From an uncultured Coriobacteriales bacterium (GTDB lineage: Bacteria; Actinomycetota; Coriobacteriia; Coriobacteriales; UMGS124), in contig CAKUFZ010000001.1 in NCBI GenBank assembly GCA_934654475.1, forward strand, positions 1 through 64,000: 64,000 nt of DNA, written 5' to 3'. The notes under the pieces were generated by a model. That model did not search any database, had not been told where the DNA came from, and worked only from the letters and a program-made list of their open reading frames with translations. Made by a program: the position numbers and the translations under genes. Within the stretch, counting starts at the first letter, position 1. Each line of letters opens with the position of its first letter. Below are positions 44,103-52,934 of this stretch, piece after piece.

Positions 44103-45059
44103 CTAACAGAAAACCGCCAAGCCGGCAGCAATCATCACGCCCGCACCGGCAACAAGCCAATCCGAAGCTTGCATGGCATGGGCATGCAGCTCAACGCGGT
44201 TCACGCCCGTAAAGCCTTTCACGCTCAATGAGAACGCGAAATCATCAGCATAGCGGAACATGGCAACGCATAGCGGCACCATAAGCGGGACATAGGAAAG
44301 AACCTTTCGCACCGGATTGCGCGAAAGGCCAATAGCCGCACCGCGCGCGTTCTGTGCCATTCGGATTGTAGCGAGTTTCTCACACGCAAGGGGGATACAC
44401 CGAAGCGCGAGCCCCAACATAACCGCGATATCGCCAGCCGGAAAACCAACCTTGCCCAATGGCTTCAAAAGCCCCGTAAGGGCCTCGCTCATTTGAGCTG
44501 TCGTGCACGCGCACGTCAAGACAAGCGAGAAGACCACGATAGACATGAGGCGGGCGCAGGTAAACGCTCCTCGCGCGAGGCCCGTCCACGAGATGCCGGC
44601 GGCCCCCACAATCGCAACATCACCCGTTCCATCAAATACAAGGGCAGCCGAGATGACAATCAGCGCGTAAAGCACCCCAAGCAAGGCAAGGCTGCGGCCA
44701 AGCAGGGCAAGGCTTCCGCCCAAACGCACATACAGAACCAGGGCCACAAGCCACAGAAGCGCCAAGGTCAAAGGGGATGAAACCGTCAGGGCGCAGACAG
44801 AAAAGACGCACGTCAACACGAACCAAACTCGCGCATCGAGCGAGAAAGCAGCAAGAGCGGGCATGGGAACAGGGATGGCCTTAACATCGGTACTGCCTGC
44901 GAATGTCGGATTGGCGGGACCAGTTTGCCCTTGCATAGATGCAGGAGGCGAGGCAGAAGGGACGGCGTCAACACTGCCTTCAGTCGTGGGGCACGTGTCA
45001 GTTTGCGCAATGGAGGGTTCTGACACAGAGGGGTCAGGGACGCGGAATTCCTTACGCAT
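44103..45059 (-). CDS. ecfT: Energy-coupling factor transporter membrane (T) component
   Basis: Membrane scaffold of an ECF vitamin/metal transporter (318 aa). After a ~75-residue polar N-terminal extension, several hydrophobic helices appear. The cytoplasmic coupling motifs are visible as NARGAAIG (Ala-Arg-Gly) and a weaker second SVKGFTG. The ATG at 45059 overlaps the end of the ATPase gene by 8 bases and has AAAGGGG upstream. The long hydrophilic N-terminus is unusual for EcfT. No substrate-binding S component is encoded nearby, which fits a shared group II ECF module. Confidence 0.9.
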   Translation of the reverse strand: MRKEFRVPDPSVSEPSIAQTDTCPTTEGSVDAVPSASPPASMQGQTGPANPTFAGSTDVKAIPVPMPALAAFSLDARVWFVLTCVFSVCALTVSSPLTLALLWLVALVLYVRLGGSLALLGRSLALLGVLYALIVISAALVFDGTGDVAIVGAAGISWTGLARGAFTCARLMSIVVFSLVLTCACTTAQMSEALTGLLKPLGKVGFPAGDIAVMLGLALRCIPLACEKLATIRMAQNARGAAIGLSRNPVRKVLSYVPLMVPLCVAMFRYADDFAFSLSVKGFTGVNRVELHAHAMQASDWLVAGAGVMIAAGLAVFC

Positions 45060-46593
45060 CGACGTTTCCCCTTTCATCTGCATACATCGCCTGGACACGA
45101 CCGTTCTCAAGCACATATGCCTTCTCGGCAAGTCCAAAGAAGACCTCAGGCTCATGAGTGACCACCAGCACTCCCCTGCCCTGTTTCAGAAGACTTGCAA
45201 GCATTGCAAGGAGACTGTGTATACCGGCAGCGTCAAGCCCGACAGTCGGTTCGTCCAAGATAACGAATTGGGACTCCATTGCAAACACCCCGGCAAGGGC
45301 CACGCGTCTCTTTTGCCCGCCCGAAAGACACTGGGGATTGAGGGTGCCGATCGACTCCGTATCTAGGCCCACATCGGCAAGTGCATGAGCCGCCACGCGC
45401 AAGGCATCACGACGGCGCAGCCCGCAGTTTTGAGGGCCGAAGGCAACATCGTCGATAACTCGAGCCTTAAAGAGCTGGTCTTCAACACGTTGGAAGGCAA
45501 ACCCAACGGAGCCGGGAGTGACACAGTGCCCATCAAGTGTGGCATGGCCCGAGCAGGGCGCAAGCAAACCGGCGAGAATGCATGCAAGCGTTGTCTTGCC
45601 AGATCCCGAATCACCCACAAGAAGGGTCAGTTGAGCCGGCTCGATTTCCAAGTCAATATCCCTCAGCGCAAATGAAGAGGCCGTATCAAAAGAAGCGCCC
45701 GACATGATGGGCCCGGATTCTTTGACCTGTGGCACATATGAACACCGCTGTGCCCGGAGCAAAGAGGCAGCGACAGCCTCACCCCTGGTTGAATTCTCAT
45801 GACTCAAAGATGTCCAACCCGCATGAGTAAACCTGGCCTCGTATGACAGAGCCTCGCACGTGGCATAGGGCGTCGTCCGCAGTCCCGTCCTCTCAAAAAG
45901 CCCTGGTTGCGCCAGAAATTCTCGAGGACTACCCTGCCAAACGATACTCCCCGCCTCGAGTGCAATCACAGAATCGAAGTCAGAAATCTCATCAAAACGG
46001 TGAGAAATTTGGATGAGCGAGGTTTGCGAATCGAAGCTTGCAAGAGCCTGCCGCACACAAGCGCGCGCGTTGGCATCAAGCATGCTGAACGGCTCATCAA
46101 GCAGCAGAACGCGGGGCTTCAGCGCCAAGGCCGCCGCAATGCACACTCGTTGCTTTTGCCCGCCAGACAACGTCGACAGATTTCGATACCGAAGATGTTC
46201 AATGCCACACGCATCAAGGGCTTGCGTCACACGCGCCCTGATATCGTCTGACTGCATCGCCGTGTTGCAGAGAGCAAACGCAACTTCGTCTTCCACCGTT
46301 GAAGTAACGAAACTTGCATCGGGGTCTTGGCCCACATACGCAAAATCGAATCGAATGGCCGAGTATTCCGCCTCAGCGTTTAAAGGGTCGTCATCGAAAG
46401 CAACCGAACCTTCCAGCAAGTCGATTGTCCCCAAAAGGGCACGAAGCAGCGTTGACTTTCCAGAGCCGTTCGGACCGACAAGAGCAATCTTGCCCGCTTG
46501 CGGCACCTCAAAGTTCACGTTTGTTAGCTGAAAGGCAGATCCTGGACACGAGGTTATCGGCCTTGTGGTCGGGGATGCGACTCTCAATGCCAT
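45052..46593 (-). CDS. ecfA: Fused energy-coupling factor ATPase (two ABC domains)
   Basis: One 513-residue chain with two ABC ATPase domains, equal to EcfA1 plus EcfA2. Domain 1: Walker A GPNGSGKST (about residues 40-48), signature LSGGQKQR, Walker B VLLLDEPFSMLD, switch His in ISHRFDE. Domain 2: Walker A GDSGSGKTT (about 330), signature LSGGQKRR, FVILDEPTVGLD, VTHEPE. Both sites look active. Most Gram-positive genomes encode the two as separate genes at this position after rplQ. The gene is followed by ecfT with an 8-base overlap. AAAGGG precedes the ATG. Confidence 0.93.
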   Translation of the reverse strand: MALRVASPTTRPITSCPGSAFQLTNVNFEVPQAGKIALVGPNGSGKSTLLRALLGTIDLLEGSVAFDDDPLNAEAEYSAIRFDFAYVGQDPDASFVTSTVEDEVAFALCNTAMQSDDIRARVTQALDACGIEHLRYRNLSTLSGGQKQRVCIAAALALKPRVLLLDEPFSMLDANARACVRQALASFDSQTSLIQISHRFDEISDFDSVIALEAGSIVWQGSPREFLAQPGLFERTGLRTTPYATCEALSYEARFTHAGWTSLSHENSTRGEAVAASLLRAQRCSYVPQVKESGPIMSGASFDTASSFALRDIDLEIEPAQLTLLVGDSGSGKTTLACILAGLLAPCSGHATLDGHCVTPGSVGFAFQRVEDQLFKARVIDDVAFGPQNCGLRRRDALRVAAHALADVGLDTESIGTLNPQCLSGGQKRRVALAGVFAMESQFVILDEPTVGLDAAGIHSLLAMLASLLKQGRGVLVVTHEPEVFFGLAEKAYVLENGRVQAMYADERGNVDA

Positions 46594-46612
46594 GAACGGC
46601 CCTTTCTAAACG

Positions 46613-46642
46613 AAAAAAGGAGGCCCATAAAGGACCTCCTTT
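46613..46642 (-). terminator. Intrinsic terminator between rplQ and the ECF genes
   Basis: On the minus strand AAAGGAGG (46642-46635) pairs with CCTCCTTT (46623-46616), followed by TTTCG. It lies 35 bases past the rplQ stop and 20 bases before the ATPase ATG. Confidence 0.7.
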
Positions 46643-46676
46643 CATGCAAACATATGAAGAGTGAGAAGCGTTGCGC

Positions 46677-47168
46677 TTACTCGGCCTTGGCCTCGGAGGC
46701 CTCCTCGGCGGGAGTCTCCTCGACGACCTCAGCAACGGTCTCCTCGGCAGCCACGGGGGCAACCTCGGCAACAGCAGCCTTCTCGGCCTTCTTCTTGGGC
46801 GTGCAGGGCTCGGTGACGAGCTCGATAATCACCATGGGGGCGTTGTCGCCCTTACGGGGCCCAAGCTTGATGATGCGGGTGAAACCGCAGGTGCGGTCGG
46901 CCCACATGCCCTGCTGAACCTTCTCGAAGACCTCGCGCACAATCTCCTTGTCGTTCAGCTTGGCGATGGCAAGACGACGGCTGTGAAGGTCGCCGCGCTT
47001 AGCCCACGTGATGATACGATCCACGTCGCCACGGATAGCCTTGGCGCGCGTCTCGGTGGTCTTGATGCGATCGTTAAGGAAGAGAGAGCAGACCAGGCTA
47101 CGCTTCATAGCCTTGGTGTGGGAAGCATCAGTTCCCAGCTTCAGCCCGTGCTTCTTGTTGTGCCTCAT
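46677..47168 (-). CDS. rplQ: 50S ribosomal protein L17
   Basis: L17 lies near the peptide exit region of the 50S subunit. The core (about 1-118: MRHNKKHGLKLGTDASHTKAM, LATEFL-equivalent LFLNDRIKTTETRAKAIR, GFTRIIKLGPRKGDNAPM) is standard. A ~40-residue Ala/Glu/Val-rich acidic tail (about 124-163) follows, absent from E. coli L17. It is the last ribosomal gene of the string, 18 bases after rpoA. Confidence 0.97.
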   Translation of the reverse strand: MRHNKKHGLKLGTDASHTKAMKRSLVCSLFLNDRIKTTETRAKAIRGDVDRIITWAKRGDLHSRRLAIAKLNDKEIVREVFEKVQQGMWADRTCGFTRIIKLGPRKGDNAPMVIIELVTEPCTPKKKAEKAAVAEVAPVAAEETVAEVVEETPAEEASEAKAE

Positions 47169-47186
47169 GCTAGTGATCTCCCGATC

Positions 47187-48128
47187 CTACTGCTTCAGGC
47201 TCATGCCCATCGAGTCAAGCTTGTCCTTGACCTCTTCGATAGACTTGACGCCGAAGTTGCGAATGTTAAGAAGGTCGTTCTCGCTGAAATCGAGAAGCTG
47301 ACGCACGGAGTGAATGCCGGCGCGCTTCAGGCAGTTGAACGAACGAACAGACAGGTCGAGGTCGTCGATGCGCTTGTCGAGCTCGACGTTGTCGACGGGT
47401 TCTTCCTGAGCGAAGATGGAAGTCTCCTCAGGAACGCTCTCCACCGTGGTAAGCGTGAGGAAAGCGTTGATGTGCTGGTTGACGATGTTCGCAGCCTGCA
47501 CGAGAGCCTCAGTGGGCGTGACAGCCCCGTTGGTCTCGACTTCAAGCACGAGCCTGTCGTAGTCGGTACGCTGACCAACGCGGCAGGGCTCAACGAACTT
47601 CGTGCAGCGACGAACCGGCGAGAACAGGCTGTCGACATGGATGATTCCGATGGAATCATCGCCACGGGCATTGGACTCGCCGGGGGCATAGCCACGGCCA
47701 GTGCCGATACGCATGGACATCGTGAAATGAACGCCGTCCTCGAGGGTGGCAATCACATGCTCGGGATTGATGAGGTCGAACTCAGCGGGAACGAAGAAGT
47801 CCTCGCCAGTCACAACCGCAGGACCGTCGATGTCAACCGTGGCAGTTGCCTCGTCGCCAATGTTGTTGGACTTGAAAACAAGACCCTTAACATTGAGAAC
47901 GATGTCCGTCACGTCCTCGCGAACTCCGGCCAGGGACTGGAACTCGTGCTGCACGCCTTCGATGTGAATCGCCTCGACAGCAGCGCCGTCAAGCGACGAC
48001 AGCAGAACGCGGCGAAGCGAGTTGCCCAGGGTGTCACCAAAACCACGCTCGAGCGGCTCAACCGTAAAGCGTGCAAAGGATTCACTGATTCCCTCGACGG
48101 TAACCTGAGGCCTGATGAACTCTGACAT
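47187..48128 (-). CDS. rpoA: RNA polymerase alpha subunit
   Basis: Assembly and regulatory subunit of RNA polymerase (313 aa). The N-terminal dimerisation domain contains RFTVEPLERGFGDTLGNSLRRVLL. The C-terminal domain, after a short acidic linker, has FNCLKRAGIHSVRQLLDFSENDLLNIRNFGVKSIEEV, which contacts promoters and activators. It lies 29 bases after rpsD, as in the alpha operon of most bacteria. Confidence 0.98.
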   Translation of the reverse strand: MSEFIRPQVTVEGISESFARFTVEPLERGFGDTLGNSLRRVLLSSLDGAAVEAIHIEGVQHEFQSLAGVREDVTDIVLNVKGLVFKSNNIGDEATATVDIDGPAVVTGEDFFVPAEFDLINPEHVIATLEDGVHFTMSMRIGTGRGYAPGESNARGDDSIGIIHVDSLFSPVRRCTKFVEPCRVGQRTDYDRLVLEVETNGAVTPTEALVQAANIVNQHINAFLTLTTVESVPEETSIFAQEEPVDNVELDKRIDDLDLSVRSFNCLKRAGIHSVRQLLDFSENDLLNIRNFGVKSIEEVKDKLDSMGMSLKQ

Positions 48129-48157
48129 GTAGTACCTCCAGACTCGTAAGCCGCAAA

Positions 48158-48754
48158 TTACTTCGAGTAAAGCTCGACGATGAGCTGCTCCTGGATGTCC
48201 ATGTCGATCTGGTCACGGGAGGGGATGTTGAGAACAGTGCCCTGAAGCTTCTCGATGTCAAGCTCGAGCCAGCTGGGGACCTGACGGTTCTCAGCAGACA
48301 CAAGGGCGCTCTTGATGACGAGCATGTCCTTGGCCTTGGGGGCAACAGCCACAACGTCGCCGGGCCTCACGCGATAGGAAGCGATGTCCACACGGTGGCC
48401 ATTCACGAAGATGTGGCCGTGGCTCACGGTCTGGCGAGCCTCCTTGCGGGTGCGGGCAAAGCCAAGACGGAAGACAACGTTGTCGAGACGGGACTCGAGC
48501 AGCGACATAAGGTTGCTGCCGGTGACGCCGTTCATGCGACGGGCCTTCTCGTAGTACATGTGGAACTGCTTCTCCAGAACGCCATAGATGAACTTGGCCT
48601 TCTGCTTCTCACGCAGCTGAATGCCGTACTCGCTGTCCTGGCGACGACGACGCTTCTGCGGGTTGCGCTTGGACTCCTTGGTATAACCCATGACGATGGG
48701 GTCGATACCCAGGGACCTGCACCTCTTCAGTACAGGGGTCCTATCCACTGCCAT
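48158..48754 (-). CDS. rpsD: 30S ribosomal protein S4
   Basis: Primary 16S rRNA-binding protein, 198 aa, with the S4 RNA-binding motif SRLDNVVFRLGFARTRKEAR. The zinc-binding cysteine cluster of some S4 proteins is absent (only Cys12 remains), so it is the zinc-free type. In E. coli S4 represses the alpha operon; whether this holds here cannot be seen. Position is between rpsK and rpoA. Confidence 0.97.
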   Translation of the reverse strand: MAVDRTPVLKRCRSLGIDPIVMGYTKESKRNPQKRRRRQDSEYGIQLREKQKAKFIYGVLEKQFHMYYEKARRMNGVTGSNLMSLLESRLDNVVFRLGFARTRKEARQTVSHGHIFVNGHRVDIASYRVRPGDVVAVAPKAKDMLVIKSALVSAENRQVPSWLELDIEKLQGTVLNIPSRDQIDMDIQEQLIVELYSK

Positions 48755-48773
48755 ATTGGTATTCCTTCCTTAC

Positions 48774-49175
48774 TTACACGCGACGACGCTTGCGCGGACG
48801 GCAACCGTTGTGCGGAGTGGGGGTCTTGTCCTGAATGCTCGTAACCTCGAGGCCAGCAGCCTGGAGGGAACGAATGGCCGTCTCACGACCCGAGCCCGGG
48901 CCCTTGACGAAAACGGCGACCTTGCGCATGCCGTGATCCTGAGCGGCCTTGGCGCAAGCCTCAGCAGCCATCTGAGCAGCGAAGGGAGTGGACTTACGAG
49001 ATCCCTTGAAACCAACCGTACCAGCGGACTGCCAAGCAATGACGTTGCCCTGGGGGTCGGTGATGGAGACGATCGTGTTGTTGAACGAGCTCTTGATGTG
49101 AGCCTGGCCAACAGCGATGTTCTTGCGGTCGGCTCGCCTCACGCGAGTCTTAACAGCCTTCTTGTTGGATGCCAT
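48774..49175 (-). CDS. rpsK: 30S ribosomal protein S11
   Basis: 133-residue S11 of the 30S platform. Key stretches are GQAHIKSSFNNTIVSITDPQGN, SAGTVGFKGSRKSTPFAAQ and the C-terminal DKTPTPHNGCRPRKRRRV. It follows rpsM after 6 bases. Confidence 0.97.
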   Translation of the reverse strand: MASNKKAVKTRVRRADRKNIAVGQAHIKSSFNNTIVSITDPQGNVIAWQSAGTVGFKGSRKSTPFAAQMAAEACAKAAQDHGMRKVAVFVKGPGSGRETAIRSLQAAGLEVTSIQDKTPTPHNGCRPRKRRRV

Positions 49176-49181
49176 TGTAGC

Positions 49182-49553
49182 TTAGCCCCTCTTCTTCGCA
49201 CCGATTTGACGACGGGGACCCTTGCGGGTACGAGCGTTGGTGTGGGTGCGCTGACCACGGACAGGCAGACCCTTACGGTGACGCAGGCCACGGTAGCAGC
49301 CGATGTCCATAAGGCGCTTAATGTTCTGGGAAGTCTCGCGACGAAGATCGCCCTCGACGAGGTACTTGCCATCGATAGCGTCACGAAGCTTCGTGACCTC
49401 ATCCTCGGTCAGGTCCTTGACACGAGTCGCGGGGTCAACGCCAGTCTCGGCGCACAGCTTGGTGGCGGTGGTACGGCCGATGCCGTAGATGTAAGTCAGG
49501 CCGATCTCGACGCGCTTCTCACGCGGCAGGTCGACGCCAAAAATACGGGCCAT
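49182..49553 (-). CDS. rpsM: 30S ribosomal protein S13
   Basis: 123-residue S13 of the 30S head, which touches the P-site tRNA and the intersubunit bridge. Starts MARIFGVDLPREKRVEIGLT, contains GIGRTTATKLC (helix-hairpin-helix) and ends in a basic tail with RGLRHRKGLPVRGQRTHTN. It lies 15 bases after rpmJ. Confidence 0.97.
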   Translation of the reverse strand: MARIFGVDLPREKRVEIGLTYIYGIGRTTATKLCAETGVDPATRVKDLTEDEVTKLRDAIDGKYLVEGDLRRETSQNIKRLMDIGCYRGLRHRKGLPVRGQRTHTNARTRKGPRRQIGAKKRG

Positions 49554-49568
49554 TCGCTCTCTCCTCTC

Positions 49569-49682
49569 TTAGCCCTGGCGCTGCTTGTGGCGCGGGTTCT
49601 CACACACGACAAGAATCTTGCCATGGCGACGGACAATCTTGCACTTGTCGCAAATCTTCTTGACCGAAGGACGTACCTTCAT
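49569..49682 (-). CDS. rpmJ: 50S ribosomal protein L36
   Basis: A 37-residue zinc-ribbon protein, too short for many gene finders. Translation begins MKVRPSVKKICDKCKIVRR and has the C+ pattern: two cysteines in CDKC, then a third Cys (VCENPRH) and His. AAAGGAAAAGGC precedes the ATG. It lies in the usual place between infA and rpsM. Confidence 0.95.
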   Translation of the reverse strand: MKVRPSVKKICDKCKIVRRHGKILVVCENPRHKQRQG

Positions 49683-49835
49683 TGCCTTTTCCTTTCGGTT
49701 GAACTAACACTCTATATCTTCGTCCAGCCGCAGACGTTGGTGCCGAAACGCATACGAAATCTTACTTCCTGCGTGGATACATTTCCACCCGTCGGAAGCA
49801 AGTCAGAACAGTGTAACGACCAAAAACCCGGTTCG
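49683..49835 (-). other. Gap between infA and rpmJ
   Basis: About 150 bases, AT-richer than the genes. On the minus strand a small CGTTA/TAACG stem followed some bases later by GGGTTTTT lies at its upstream end, which could be a weak terminator after infA. GATATAGA further on could be a -10 but has no good -35. Confidence 0.3.
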
Positions 49836-50057
49836 TTACTTATAACGATAGGTGATGCGACCGCGAGTCAGGTCGTACGGAGAAAGCTCAATGACAACCT
49901 TGTCGCCAGGCAGGATTCGAATATAGTGCATACGAATCTTGCCAGAGATGTGAGCCAGAACAGTGTGACCGTTCTCCAGCTCAACCTTGAACATAGCATT
50001 CGGAAGCGGCTCTACGACCGTTCCCTCAAGCTCGATTGCATCTTCGCGCTTGCTCAC
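49836..50057 (-). CDS. infA: Translation initiation factor IF-1
   Basis: 73-residue OB-fold protein that occupies the A site during initiation. Typical text: KREDAIELEGTVVEPLPNAMF, GHTVLAHISGKIRMHYIRILPGD and the end LTRGRITYRYK. I chose the GTG at 50057, with GGAG four bases upstream, because it gives the standard length; ATGs further up add unrelated residues. Confidence 0.95.
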   Translation of the reverse strand: MSKREDAIELEGTVVEPLPNAMFKVELENGHTVLAHISGKIRMHYIRILPGDKVVIELSPYDLTRGRITYRYK

Positions 50058-50094
50058 GTTACTCCACTTTCCCTCGAACCGCATACAGTGATGT

Positions 50095-50123
50095 ATCATA
50101 CACTAGACAAGACGCCAAGTGTA
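50095..50123 (-). promoter_or_regulatory. Candidate -10 element and inverted repeat before infA
   Basis: TATGAT on the minus strand (50100-50095) lies about 38 bases before the infA start. An inverted repeat TACACT/AGTGTA spans 50099-50123. There is no good -35 at 16-18 bases. The 100-base gap after map is AT-rich, consistent with a separate infA promoter as in other bacteria. Confidence 0.35.
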
Positions 50124-50159
50124 GTGATTCACAAAAGATACGAGACGACAACACACTAT

Positions 50160-50957
50160 CTAACAAGACGCGTTACGTCCACAATCAACATCGAGAGAAT
50201 CGAATCCCTCTTCCGCAGTTGTGATAACCGGTCCGTCCTTGGTAATCGCCACCGTATTCTCGAAATGCGCGGCCATGCTTCCGTCATTGGTTACAACGGT
50301 CCAGTCATTGCTCAGCGTGTGTACATGGCGGCGACCCATCGTGATCATCGGCTCGATAGCGAGAACCATACCGACCTCGAGCTTAATACCAAACCCGCGG
50401 TGACCATAATTGGGAACATTGGGCTCTTCGTGCATCTTGCGCCCGATGCCATGACCCACATACTCGCGAATCACACCATAGCCATGCTTTTGAGCATGAG
50501 ACTGAACGGCATAGCCGATATCGCCAAGGTGATTGCCGGGAACAGCCTGCTCGATTGCGAGAGCCAAGCAATCGCGCGTAACTTCGAGCAATGCTTTGCA
50601 ATCGTCAGAGATGTGGCCGACAGCAAACGTCCAAGCGTTGTCGCCGACCCATCCGTTGACCGTAGCTCCCGTATCAATCGAGATGATGTCACCCTCGCAC
50701 AGAATGCGATCGCGAGAGGGAATGCCGTGAACTACCTCGTCGTTGATTGAGGCACAGATGGTGCCCGGGAAACCACCGTAGCCTTTAAAGCCAGGCACTC
50801 CCCCATGCATGCGAATGAAGTCCTCGCAGAACTTGTCGAGTTCCCAGGTAGAGACGCCCGGGCGAACCATCTCACCTGTCAGGCGCAAAGCCTCTTTAGA
50901 AAGGGCTCCGCAAACCTTGAGGCCCTCGATATCTTGGGGAGACTTGAGCTTAATCAT
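50160..50957 (-). CDS. map: Methionine aminopeptidase type I
   Basis: Removes the initiator methionine from new proteins (265 aa). The five metal ligands can be placed in IDTGATVNGWVGDNAW (two Asp), HGIGRKMHEEPNV (His), LAIEPM (Glu) and AAHFENTVAI (Glu). The substrate histidine lies in NDEVVHGIP. The start overlaps the adk stop by 8 bases. Confidence 0.96.
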   Translation of the reverse strand: MIKLKSPQDIEGLKVCGALSKEALRLTGEMVRPGVSTWELDKFCEDFIRMHGGVPGFKGYGGFPGTICASINDEVVHGIPSRDRILCEGDIISIDTGATVNGWVGDNAWTFAVGHISDDCKALLEVTRDCLALAIEQAVPGNHLGDIGYAVQSHAQKHGYGVIREYVGHGIGRKMHEEPNVPNYGHRGFGIKLEVGMVLAIEPMITMGRRHVHTLSNDWTVVTNDGSMAAHFENTVAITKDGPVITTAEEGFDSLDVDCGRNASC

Positions 50958-51579
50958 TGACGATAGCAGCCTTCACGTCAGCGAAAACCTCGTCGACGGG
51001 ACGATTTCCGTCAATCTCAACCAGAACACCGGCGCCGGCGTAGTAGTTCACAAGGGGCGCGGTGGAGGTGTGGTAGACATTGAGGCGGTTCTTGATGGTC
51101 TCAGGGTTATCGTCGGCACGCTGGTACATCTCGCCAGAGCACTGCGGGCACGTCGCGTCAGCAGCAGTTCCGGTATAACCGCATGCGCGGCACACGCGGC
51201 GAGAAGACAGGCGATTGATGATTACCTCATCGGGAACCTCAATCGCAATGGCAGCGTCAATACGACGACCGTCAGCAGAAAGCACGCTATCGAGAGCTGC
51301 GGCCTGGGTAGTCGTACGGGGGAAGCCGTCGAGAATGAAGCCCTTCTCACAGTCCTCCTGGTTCAGGCGCTCCTGCATAAGGTCGATGATGAGCTCATCA
51401 GGCACAAGGGCGCCGGCATCCATATAGCTCTTGGCCTTGAGGCCCAGGCGCGTGCCCTCCTTGACGGCAGCGCGAAGGATGTCGCCCGTGGAGATGTGAG
51501 GAAGGCCGAACTCATCGATGATGAACTGAGACTGAGTGCCCTTACCTGCACCGGGAGCACCAAGCAACACGAGATTCAT
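50950..51579 (-). CDS. adk: Adenylate kinase
   Basis: Converts ATP + AMP to two ADP (209 aa). P-loop GAPGAGKGTQ lies at residues 7-16, with the AMP-binding and DGFPRT motifs present. The LID has four cysteines (CRACGYTG...CPQC), so it is the zinc-binding long form typical of Gram-positive bacteria. The ATG at 51579 has AAAGGAGG upstream. A strong terminator lies between secY and this gene. Confidence 0.96.
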   Translation of the reverse strand: MNLVLLGAPGAGKGTQSQFIIDEFGLPHISTGDILRAAVKEGTRLGLKAKSYMDAGALVPDELIIDLMQERLNQEDCEKGFILDGFPRTTTQAAALDSVLSADGRRIDAAIAIEVPDEVIINRLSSRRVCRACGYTGTAADATCPQCSGEMYQRADDNPETIKNRLNVYHTSTAPLVNYYAGAGVLVEIDGNRPVDEVFADVKAAIVND

Positions 51580-51593
51580 GAGAGCCTCCTTTG

Positions 51594-51624
51594 AAAAAAA
51601 TGGGCGGGCAAAGTGCCCGCCCAT
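51594..51624 (-). terminator. Intrinsic terminator between secY and adk
   Basis: TGGGCGGGCA (51601-51610) and TGCCCGCCCA (51614-51623) form a perfect 10-bp stem, followed on the minus strand by seven T residues. It starts about 20 bases after the secY stop and ends 15 bases before the adk ATG. It looks as strong as the true operon-end terminators. Confidence 0.85.
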
Positions 51625-51644
51625 AAGGGTAAACGACAGATGGC

Positions 51645-52934
51645 TTACTTAAAGAAGCCGCCGTAGTCGTGCATCTTGAGCTGGCTTTCAACCTTGCTCA
51701 TTGTATCAAGCGCAACGCCAACCATAATCAGAATCGAAGTACCACCAAATGCCTGAATGAGCGTGTTGTTCGTGAAGAAGAACAAGATGCTCGGCACCAC
51801 CGCGATAAGAGCGATGAAGATGGCACCAGGAAGTGTGATGCGATTGAGCACGTCCTTGATGTAACGAGCGGTCGCAGCACCAGGGCGAACACCAGGAATG
51901 AAGCCACCCTGCTTACGAAGGTTGTCAGCCGTGTCCTCAGGATTGAACACCATCGCCGTGTAGAAGTACGCGAAGAAGATGATCAGAGCGAAGGACAACA
52001 GCCAGTTAAGCCAACCAGCCGACACCGCATTAGAGAAAACCTGGATCCATTCCACATTGGGGAAGAAAACAGCAAGCTGCGCCGGTATGTAGAGAAGCGA
52101 AGAAGCAAAGATGATCGGAATTACGCCCGCGGTGTTGACCTTGATGGGCAGATAGGTGGTCTGGCCACCCATCATCCTTCGGCCGACAACACGCTTGGCG
52201 TACTGAATCGGAATCCTGCGCTGTCCCCTCTCGATAAAGATAATCGGCGGGATAACAGCAACGATAACGATAACCACGAGAATCGTGATGAGTGCGCCGT
52301 ACGAGTTGTACTCAACAGAAGAGAAGATTGCCTGGGGCAGGCGCGACATGATGTTGGCAAAGATGATGAGCGACATACCGTTGCCCACGCCGTACTGAGT
52401 GATGAGCTCACCCAGCCACATGATCAGAACGGAACCGACGACAAAACCAAAGACAATCATCACGTCGAGCAGTGCTTCAGGCATACCCATGCCAGCGAAG
52501 CTAATGCCATAGGACGGGCTCTTGAACAAGAGCAAGTAACCAATGGCGTTGATCAGCGACAGAACAATCGTAAGATAACGAGTGTACTGCGTAATCTTAC
52601 GCTGGCCGGTCTCACCCTCCTTCGCAAGCTCGCGAAGCGAGGGAATCACCGCCTGCATCATCTGGAGGATGATGGAGGCGGTGATGTAGGGCATGATACC
52701 GAGGGAGAACAACGAAACATACGACAAAGCACCGCCTGCAAACAGGTTGAGCAATGCCATCGTGTTCGCCATGCCACCATTGGCATCTTCGAACTGGCTA
52801 ACCAAATCCCCAAATGGAATACCGGGAAGAGGAATGTACGAACCGATGCGGTACAGCACGATGATTCCCAAAGTAATGAGAATCTTCTTCCTCAGTTCAG
52901 GCTCCCGGAACGCATTGAGGATGGCAGTTAGCAC
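51645..52934 (-). CDS. secY: Preprotein translocase subunit SecY
   Basis: Central channel of the Sec translocon, 429 aa with ten hydrophobic helices. Starts AILNAFREPELRKKILITLG; the conserved ALGIMPYITASIILQ-like plug/helix 2 region reads SLGIMPYITASIILQMM, and the cytoplasmic loop GGQTTYLPIKVNTAGVIP is intact. Its start overlaps the rplO stop by 7 bases. Confidence 0.97.
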   Translation of the reverse strand: MLTAILNAFREPELRKKILITLGIIVLYRIGSYIPLPGIPFGDLVSQFEDANGGMANTMALLNLFAGGALSYVSLFSLGIMPYITASIILQMMQAVIPSLRELAKEGETGQRKITQYTRYLTIVLSLINAIGYLLLFKSPSYGISFAGMGMPEALLDVMIVFGFVVGSVLIMWLGELITQYGVGNGMSLIIFANIMSRLPQAIFSSVEYNSYGALITILVVIVIVAVIPPIIFIERGQRRIPIQYAKRVVGRRMMGGQTTYLPIKVNTAGVIPIIFASSLLYIPAQLAVFFPNVEWIQVFSNAVSAGWLNWLLSFALIIFFAYFYTAMVFNPEDTADNLRKQGGFIPGVRPGAATARYIKDVLNRITLPGAIFIALIAVVPSILFFFTNNTLIQAFGGTSILIMVGVALDTMSKVESQLKMHDYGGFFK

